33,838 nt of DNA from Herbaspirillum sp. ASV7 (GTDB taxonomy: Bacteria > Pseudomonadota > Gammaproteobacteria > Burkholderiales > Burkholderiaceae_D), in contig NZ_JAELUH010000061.1 of NCBI RefSeq assembly GCF_016429215.1, positions 1 through 33,838 on the forward strand, in the 5' to 3' direction. The position numbers and the translations under genes are program-made. The notes beneath the pieces are model-generated. The model was given only the letters and a program-made list of their open reading frames with translations, did not search any database and was not told the DNA's origin. This document shows positions 29,156 to 33,838 of the stretch, piece by piece. How positions within the stretch are numbered: the stretch's first letter is position 1; every line of letters starts with the position of its first letter.

Positions 29156-29262
29156 CTTTGGGGACAACTGCCACTTGACATGACCATCGCTAGTCTGGCT
29201 GCGGCTTCCAGAGAATTGCCCAAATCCGGGGCAAAAAATTAGTCCAATAAAATCAATGACTT
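29147..29262 (+). repeat. diverged direct repeat, copy 1
   Basis: It opens CTGTGGATAACTTTG (from 29146) and closes AAAATCAATGACTT (29249-29262), with intermediate similarity around GACAA and CTTGACA. The second copy at 29513-29629 opens and closes with the same words, 366-367 bp away. The copies are clearly diverged in the middle. Confidence 0.65.
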
Positions 29263-29498
29263 GGCTTACCAACCCAAAGTCTGGAAAATATTTTTGCTAA
29301 GAAGATTTGTGCATGAGCGTCGGCTTGCGAATGTGCATAAGTCCAAATCCCGATCCATCGGCCTGGCATTTGTCAAGTCCCGACCAACAAATAAATCACC
29401 CTGCATTACCGACGCGCGAGCTCATTACTTGTCCTACAAACTTAAAGTAAAACGTCACAAAGCGCGCTAAACGGCGGTTTTGTAAACGCTTTTAGGCT

Positions 29499-29521
29499 TT
29501 ATGCACAGTGACTGTGGATAA
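29499..29521. promoter_or_regulatory. inverted DnaA-box pair, copy 2
   Basis: TTATGCACA (exact), spacer GTGAC, TGTGGATAA (exact). Two perfect DnaA consensus boxes face each other over 5 bp. It is the stronger of the two matched pairs. Confidence 0.8.
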
Positions 29522-29629
29522 CTTTGTTGACAAGTGGCTCTTGACAAGTCCCCACGCCGCGCCTGCAGCGGCTTTCGGCTCTTTCCCACAATTGTCTGTG
29601 CAAAATAAATCGAAGAAAATCAATGACTT
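29513..29629 (+). repeat. diverged direct repeat, copy 2
   Basis: Second copy of the 29147-29262 unit. After the DnaA box it has TTGACAAGT twice (29527-29535 and 29541-29549), where copy 1 has GGACAACTG and TTGACATGA. It ends AAAATCAATGACTT (29616-29629). Confidence 0.65.
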
Positions 29630-29763
29630 AGAGATATGCCCGCAGCACAAATCTTCATATGCAAATAAATTTTATTCTCAGACAGAAAAGGGGGAAGAGT
29701 GTGTATAAGTCACGTGATAGTTGCAACGGACGTCACATTATCTCTTCCAACTGTGCAGAAGCG

Positions 29764-29800
29764 AACAAATAAAGACAAATTCGCGCCAATTCAGGCGCGC
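29764..29800 (-). terminator. probable terminator of hemE
   Basis: CGCGCC (29782-29787) / GGCGCG (29794-29799), loop of 6 nt holding the hemE stop codon. On the minus strand a T-rich stretch AATTTGTCTTTATTTG follows. It is a modest terminator; readthrough towards the DnaA-box region is possible. Confidence 0.5.
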
Positions 29801-30888
29801 ATCGAACGGCTGATCTCATGGACTGCCTGCGCCAGCGTCGCCACCGCATCCGGCGGGGTGTGCTGGGAGATGCCATGGCCCAGGTTGAACACGTGACCGC
29901 TACCGGCGCCGGGCTTGCCGAAGGATTCCAGCAGCTTGCGCACCTCGTTGCGGATGGCCTCGTCGCCGGCGAAGAGCACATTGGGATCCAGATTGCCTTG
30001 CAGGGCCACCTTGTCACCCACGCGGCGGCGGGCCTCGCCGAGGTTGACGGTCCAGTCCAGGCCGACGGCATCGGCGCCGATGGCGGCGATCTGTTCCAGC
30101 CAGAGACCTCCGCCCTTGGTGAAGACGATTACCGGGATGCGCTGGCCGTCGCGCTCACGCTGCAGCTGGCTGACCACCTGCTCCATGTAGGCCAGGGAAA
30201 ACTGCTGGTAGATGCCATCGGCCAGGGCCCCACCCCAGGTGTCGAAGATCATCACGGCCTGGGCACCGGCGGCGATCTGGGCATTCAGGTAGGCCGCCAC
30301 TGCATCGGCATTGGTCTTGAGGATGTGGTGCATCAGGTCCGGACGGCCATAGAGCATGCTCTTGACCAGGCGGAAATCGTCCGAGCCACCGCCTTCGACC
30401 ATGTAGCAGGCCAGCGTCCAGGGGCTACCGGAGAAGCCGATCAACGGCACCCGGCCATCGAGTTCGCGGCGGATCTGGGTGACGGCATCGAAGACATAGT
30501 TGAGCTTGGCCAGGTCGGGGGCCTGGAGGGCCTTCACGGCAGCTTCATCGCGCAGCGGGCGCTGGAACTTCGGCCCCTCGCCATCGGCGAAGTAGAGTCC
30601 AAGGCCCATGGCGTCGGGGACGGTGAGGATGTCCGAGAACAGGATCGCGGCGTCCAGCGGATATCGCTCCAGCGGCTGCAAGGTGACCTCGGTGGCGTAA
30701 TCGGGATTGGTCGCCAGGCCCATGAAGGAACCCGCACGGGCACGCGTGGCGCGGTATTCCGGCAGGTAGCGACCGGCCTGACGCATCAGCCACAGCGGCG
30801 TATAGTCGGTGGGCTGGCGCAGCAGGGCGCGCAGGAAGGTATCGTTTTTGAGCGGAGCGAAGGTGGACATGGAAGTAATGGAAGACAT
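29791..30888 (-). CDS. hemE: uroporphyrinogen decarboxylase
   Basis: HemE, 365 residues. It removes four carboxyl groups from uroporphyrinogen III to give coproporphyrinogen III in haem synthesis. Both family signatures are present: [16 protein letters not shown] (about 31-46) and [19 protein letters not shown] (about 150-168). [10 protein letters not shown] and the C-terminal [13 protein letters not shown] complete the TIM-barrel fold. Two starts are possible: the ATG at 30888 or the one six codons in (MSTFAP), which looks more like other HemE proteins. The gene is followed by the DnaA-box region and then priA. Confidence 0.97.
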   Translation of the reverse strand: MSSITSMSTFAPLKNDTFLRALLRQPTDYTPLWLMRQAGRYLPEYRATRARAGSFMGLATNPDYATEVTLQPLERYPLDAAILFSDILTVPDAMGLGLYFADGEGPKFQRPLRDEAAVKALQAPDLAKLNYVFDAVTQIRRELDGRVPLIGFSGSPWTLACYMVEGGGSDDFRLVKSMLYGRPDLMHHILKTNADAVAAYLNAQIAAGAQAVMIFDTWGGALADGIYQQFSLAYMEQVVSQLQRERDGQRIPVIVFTKGGGLWLEQIAAIGADAVGLDWTVNLGEARRRVGDKVALQGNLDPNVLFAGDEAIRNEVRKLLESFGKPGAGSGHVFNLGHGISQHTPPDAVATLAQAVHEISRSMRA

Positions 30889-31124
30889 GGTCGGCCTGCA
30901 ATGCGAACTGACGACAATCCGTCATTATCTCATCCAACGCCAAGCGCTTCCGGGCTAATTGTCAGTATCCGCGTAGACGTATATTGACGCAGGTCGTGGT
31001 ATCTCCAATGCGCTTTGCAGCCATGGGCATTTGCTATCATTCGCAGCGGCGGCACGAGACCGCAAGATGCAGGCATGCGACCTGCACTATCATCATTCCC
31101 ACATCACAACGGAGAGGAGACCCC
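30889..31124. promoter_or_regulatory. divergent hemE / pheC promoter region
   Basis: 236 bp between divergent genes. On the minus strand GATAAT (30924-30929) may be the hemE -10. On the plus strand TATCAT (31035-31040) may be the pheC -10, with TTTGCA 15 bp before it. Neither has a good -35. TGACG-N6-CGTCA (30910-30925) is a short inverted repeat over the hemE -10. Nothing else stands out. Confidence 0.35.
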
Positions 31125-31916
31125 ATGAAAAAACTGATCAGCGCCGCCATCCTGGCTGGCCTGGCCCTGGTTTCACTGTCGCTGCGTCCGGCCCTGGCCG
31201 ATGACGCCGCCAGCCCATCCCGCCTGGATCAGGTCATCAAGGCCGGCAAGCTGCGCATCTGCATGACCGGCGACTACAAGCCCTTTACCTATTACCGCCC
31301 CGACCAGAGCTTCGAGGGCATGGATGTGGAACTGGGACAGGCGCTGGCCAAGTCGCTGGGCGTGGAAGCCCAGTTCATCAAGACGACCTGGAGCACGCTG
31401 ATGAACGACTTCATCGCCCAGTGCGACATTGCCATGGGCGGTGTCTCCATCACGCTCGATCGCGCCCGGACGGCGGCGTTTTCGGAGCCGACCATGGTCG
31501 ATGGCAAGGCCCCCATCATCCGCTGTGCCGACAAGGACAAGTTCCGCAACTTCGACATGATCGACCAGCCGGGCACCCGCGCCATCGTCAACCCTGGCGG
31601 TACCAATGAGCGCTTCGCTCGTGCGCGCTACAAGCACGCCACGCTGATGCTGCACCCGGACAACGTGACCATCTTCCAGCAGATCGTCGATGGCCGTGCC
31701 GATGTAATGGTCACCGATGCCAGCGAGACACTGTGGCAATCCAAGCTGCACCCCGAGCTGTGCCCAGTCACACCGGACCAGCCGCTGCAGTTTGCCGAGA
31801 AGGCTTACCTGCTGCCGCGCGGTGATGTCGCCTTCAAGGCGTATGTCGATACCTGGTTGCACCTGGCCAAGGCCACGGGGCAGTATCAGCAGATATTCGA
31901 CAAGTGGCTCAAGTAA
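31125..31916 (+). CDS. pheC: periplasmic cyclohexadienyl dehydratase (PheC-like)
   Basis: A 263-residue exported protein of the solute-binding fold. The signal peptide ends RPALA (residue 25). Its body closely follows the pattern of Pseudomonas PheC: RLDQVIKAGKLRICMTGDYK, DIAMGGVSITLDRARTAAFS, AIVNPGGTNERFARARYK, HPDNVTIFQQIVDGRADVMV, SKLHPELCPV and FAEKAYLLPRGDVAFKAYVD. PheC dehydrates arogenate and prephenate to phenylalanine or phenylpyruvate in the periplasm. A plain amino-acid-binding protein is the alternative, but no permease or ATPase gene is adjacent. The ATG at 31125 has AGGAGA upstream; the frame extends left without a better start. Confidence 0.85.
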   Translation: MKKLISAAILAGLALVSLSLRPALADDAASPSRLDQVIKAGKLRICMTGDYKPFTYYRPDQSFEGMDVELGQALAKSLGVEAQFIKTTWSTLMNDFIAQCDIAMGGVSITLDRARTAAFSEPTMVDGKAPIIRCADKDKFRNFDMIDQPGTRAIVNPGGTNERFARARYKHATLMLHPDNVTIFQQIVDGRADVMVTDASETLWQSKLHPELCPVTPDQPLQFAEKAYLLPRGDVAFKAYVDTWLHLAKATGQYQQIFDKWLK

Positions 31917-31946
31917 GACATCGACTCGCCATCGCCCGGGTCCCGC

Positions 31947-32759
31947 TCAGTCGAACTTGAGGTCCTTCAGTTCGGGCTTGGGATCCGGGAATTTAAGTTT
32001 CAACTTCTGCAGTGTCTCCAGGACCACATTAGCCACCATCAGGTTGCGATGGGTCTTGGAGTCCGCCGGCACCACGTACCAGGGCGCATGCAAGGTACTG
32101 GTGGCGCGCAGCACTTCCTGATAGCGCTGCTGGTAGGCATCCCAGTACTTGCGCTCGGCCAGGTCCTGGGGATCGAATTTCCAATGCTTGTTGGGATCAT
32201 CGATGCGCGACTGCAGGCGCGCCTTCTGCTCCCCCTTGGAGATGTGCAGGAAGAACTTCAAGACCACCGTACCTGTTTCCCACAGCATCCGTTCGAAGTC
32301 GTTGATCTGGCGATAGCGGCGTTTGCATTCCTTCTCGTCGATCCAGTCATGCACGCGGGTGATCAGCACATCCTCGTAGTGACTGCGGTTGAACACCGCG
32401 ATCTCGCCCGCCACCGGCACCTGGGCATGTACCCGCCAGAGGTAGTCATGCGATAGCTCGATGGCCGTGGGCCCCTTGAAGTTGGCGATGCGGATGCCCT
32501 GCGGATTGACCGCGGCAAACACATCGTTGACGGTGCCATCCTTGCCGCTGGTATCCATGCCCTGCAAGACCACCAGCACCTTGTGCTTGTGGCCGGCATA
32601 AAGCATCTGCTGCTGCACGCCGATCTCCGCCGCCAGGCGCTGGATGGTGGCGCGGTCCTTTTCCTTGTCGCCGCTGGAGAGCGGCTTGGTGCTGGCGTCA
32701 GTTTCCTTGAGCAGGAACTTGGGATGGACGATGAATTGCGGGCCGATCTTCTTTGCCAT
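31947..32759 (-). CDS. ppk2: PPK2 family polyphosphate kinase
   Basis: A 270-residue PPK2 enzyme, which uses polyphosphate to phosphorylate nucleotides. Walker A is VLQGMDTSGKDGT (about 64-76), and the lid and Walker B region contain FNRSHYEDVLITRVHDW (about 121-137). Its length and the NRSHYEDV motif fit the PPK2 class that can act on AMP and ADP (class III-like), but class is inferred. It may help restore ATP or GTP from polyphosphate in stress. Its ribosome site is weak. It is convergent with pheC (30 bp gap) and downstream of a CoA-binding protein gene. Confidence 0.93.
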   Translation of the reverse strand: MAKKIGPQFIVHPKFLLKETDASTKPLSSGDKEKDRATIQRLAAEIGVQQQMLYAGHKHKVLVVLQGMDTSGKDGTVNDVFAAVNPQGIRIANFKGPTAIELSHDYLWRVHAQVPVAGEIAVFNRSHYEDVLITRVHDWIDEKECKRRYRQINDFERMLWETGTVVLKFFLHISKGEQKARLQSRIDDPNKHWKFDPQDLAERKYWDAYQQRYQEVLRATSTLHAPWYVVPADSKTHRNLMVANVVLETLQKLKLKFPDPKPELKDLKFD

Positions 32760-32813
32760 GCTGTCTCGCTTTGTCGTTATAGAAGAGGTTGATCAGGTGC
32801 ATCCTGCACCCTG

Positions 32814-33302
32814 CTACAGCACGCCGAGGGTATTGCCCAGGCGATGTTCGATCTTGATGCACTTGTCCATGATGACTTGCAGCCCGGCCGCGCGTGCCCG
32901 GGCGGCGGCAGGCTCGTTGATGATGTCGAGCTGCATCCATATGCACTCGGCATGGATGGCGATTGCCTCGTCCACCACCGGAGGGATGTCAGACGATCTG
33001 CGAAAGCAATCGACAATCGAAATCCTCAGGCCTTGCGGCGCCAGCGCAGCATTGGCCTCGTGCAGGCTGGCATGGCAATGTTCGCCCAGGATGATCTGGC
33101 CGGCATACATTGGATTGACGGCAACGATGCGATAGCCTGCCGCCTGCATGTAGGCAGCCACGTCGTAGCTGGCGCGTTCCGGCCGATTGGACAAGCCCAC
33201 CACGGCGATGACAGGCTTGCCGTTGGCGTGCGAAGACAGTCCCGACACGCTTGCCGGGCCTGAGGGTGGTGAGAGAGCTTGCTCTGGTGCGAATGAGGAC
33301 AT
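32814..33302 (-). CDS. CoA-binding domain protein (YccU-like)
   Basis: A 162-residue protein built around one CoA-binding Rossmann domain. VIAVVGLSNRPERASYDVAA is the nucleotide loop; VNPMYAGQIILGEHCHASL and ISIVDCFRRSSDIPPVVDEA follow, then CIWMQLDIINEPAAARARAAG with the conserved MD(K/R)C near the end. Family members are about 135-150 residues; the first ~35 here are a Ser/Pro-rich extension. I use the ATG at 33302, with AGGAG 7 bp upstream, rather than the ATG at 33329. Function unknown; it may sense acyl-CoA or nucleotide. It lies 54 bp upstream of ppk2 on the same strand and may be cotranscribed. Confidence 0.9.
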   Translation of the reverse strand: MSSFAPEQALSPPSGPASVSGLSSHANGKPVIAVVGLSNRPERASYDVAAYMQAAGYRIVAVNPMYAGQIILGEHCHASLHEANAALAPQGLRISIVDCFRRSSDIPPVVDEAIAIHAECIWMQLDIINEPAAARARAAGLQVIMDKCIKIEHRLGNTLGVL

Positions 33303-33677
33303 CCTTGCTCCTGCCTGAGAGTTGGCCAATGACGTTGGCTGTTTGCGAGGGAGATATCTGTAAATGATTTACGGAAAACGGATTGGTTCTCCACGCCTTG
33401 CCTGCAAACAAGCACTTTACCTGATCATGTCGCTCCCGGTAGCGGAAGGCCAATCCTGCGAACGAGAATTTGCTGACAGGTCCGGACCTGCACTGCGGGC
33501 TTTCTTGCTGTCAGCGCTGCTCTGGATTGTTATCGTCAGTGGCTGACTGTACTGCGCGATGGGCAGTTACGCTAAACGATGCCAACGGGTAGAACAGAGG
33601 AAGGAGAGGGAGTGGCAGGAGTGGGGAATGCCCTGGGTTGGCGGCGTCGACATTTGCGATAAAAACCGTCCGCCCAA
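33303..33677. other. intergenic region between CoA-binding gene and rRNA operon end
   Basis: About 375 bp. It should hold the promoter of the CoA-binding protein gene. GTAAAT-G-ATTTAC (33360-33372) is a short palindrome in this stretch that could be an operator. A plus-strand frame of 60 codons (33364-33546) has a hydrophobic end but no ribosome site and no family I know. Nothing else supported. Confidence 0.5.
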
Positions 33678-33678
33678 A

Positions 33679-33713
33679 GCAAAAACCCTCGCTACTTGCG
33701 TAACGAGGGTTCT
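33679..33713 (-). terminator. rRNA operon terminator
   Basis: AACCCTCG (33684-33691) / CGAGGGTT (33704-33711), extended inward by TAC/GTA around a TTGC loop with one mismatch. On the minus strand T5 follows. It lies about 15 bp after the 5S gene. Confidence 0.88.
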
Positions 33714-33725
33714 TGGGAGTAACAA

Positions 33726-33838
33726 GCCTGACGATGACCTACTTTCACACTGGTTGCAGCACTATCATCGGCGCGAAGTCGTTTCACGGTCCTGTTCGGG
33801 ATGGGAAGGGGTGGTACCAACTTGCTATAGTCATCAGG
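33726..33838 (-). rRNA. rrf: 5S ribosomal RNA, 5' end cut by the window edge
   Basis: Read on the minus strand the sequence starts CCTGATGACTATAGCAAGTT, includes CCCATCCCGAACAGG and GCGCCGATGATAGTG, and ends GTAGGTCATCGTCAGGC, the betaproteobacterial 5S pattern with complementary ends. Only about two or three nucleotides of the 5' end lie outside. It is the last gene of an rRNA operon entering from the right and transcribed leftwards. Confidence 0.95.

Larger units (their letters stand above)
29073..29790. other. AT-rich intergenic region with a DnaA-box cluster
   Basis: About 718 bp between priA and hemE, much richer in A and T than the surroundings. Exact TTATNCACA matches: 29147-29155, 29332-29340, 29513-29521, 29700-29708 (minus orientation) and 29499-29507 (plus). 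One-mismatch matches: 29133-29141 (plus), 29308-29316, 29597-29605, 29752-29760. Very AT-rich stretches occur at 29229-29255, 29283-29300 and 29650-29680. Short open frames here are lysine-rich by composition and not credible genes. The priA promoter must also lie here. Possible roles: replication origin, relic origin, DnaA titration or reactivation site, or DnaA control of priA. Confidence 0.8.

Noticed and set aside
29261..29708. Two short plus-strand frames (69 and 66 codons) in the DnaA-box region
   Set aside because: They are Lys/Arg-rich as expected from AT-rich non-coding DNA, overlap DnaA boxes, and lack Shine-Dalgarno sequences.
29073..29790. Stating outright that this is the chromosomal oriC
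   Set aside because: DnaA boxes and AT-rich stretches fit, but dnaA is not adjacent and the rRNA operon points towards the site. It is kept as a candidate DnaA-binding locus only.
33364..33546. A 60-codon plus-strand frame with a hydrophobic C-terminus
   Set aside because: No ribosome site and it begins in the presumed promoter zone of the CoA-binding gene. Too short to judge without homologues.

Overview
This 33.8 kb window is a high-GC piece of a bacterial chromosome, most likely a betaproteobacterium of the Oxalobacteraceae (Herbaspirillum-like). That placement is inference. It rests on the protein sequences, the partial 5S rRNA, and gene orders familiar from Burkholderiales, such as argS / SPOR protein / dsbA / SDR and rpmH-rnpA-yidD-yidC-mnmE. 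Almost everything is core chromosome. I see no insertion sequence, integrase, prophage, CRISPR array or defence island.

Layout. 1-364: a tRNA-Asp gene with promoter and terminator, plus a second partial copy of its 3' end and two strong hairpins. 365-2849: a nitroreductase, an unexplained stretch ending in a minus-strand terminator, and two tandem PEP-CTERM surface proteins, the first behind a run of 11 C. 2869-7077 (minus): the cluster rpmH, rnpA, yidD, yidC, mnmE, covering ribosome protein L34, RNase P protein, membrane protein insertion and tRNA wobble modification. 7078-8247: a 1.17 kb gap where dnaA/oriC would normally be found; neither is here. 8248-13751 (plus): the stress trio prkA-yeaH-spoVR, then a LON-substrate-binding-domain protein. 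13788-16310 (minus): a MarC-family protein, an MFS carrier with a repeat-rich upstream region, and a small WGR-like protein. 16429-20948: metH, with a terminator-like hairpin in its leader, divergent from a nucleosidase that may recycle S-adenosylhomocysteine. 20959-26823 (minus): fmt, an SDR, dsbA, an FtsN-like SPOR protein, argS and a small membrane protein. 26943-30888 (minus): priA and hemE, separated by about 720 bp of AT-rich DNA dense in DnaA boxes. 31125-33302: a periplasmic cyclohexadienyl dehydratase (pheC), a PPK2 polyphosphate kinase and a CoA-binding protein. 33726-33838: the 3' part of a 5S rRNA gene and its terminator, the end of an rRNA operon entering from the right.

The most noteworthy signal is the priA-hemE intergenic region. 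It has five exact TTATNCACA DnaA boxes and four one-mismatch boxes. Two of the exact boxes lie in inverted pairs with identical 5-bp spacing, and each pair heads a copy of a diverged ~120 bp repeat. Together with the absence of dnaA beside rpmH, this makes the region a candidate DnaA-binding locus (origin, relic origin, or titration/reactivation site). However, the rRNA operon on the right is transcribed towards it, which argues against it being the active origin. Other points of interest are the metH leader terminator, the poly-C tract, a possible sigma-54 promoter before prkA, and the tRNA-Asp 3'-end repeat.
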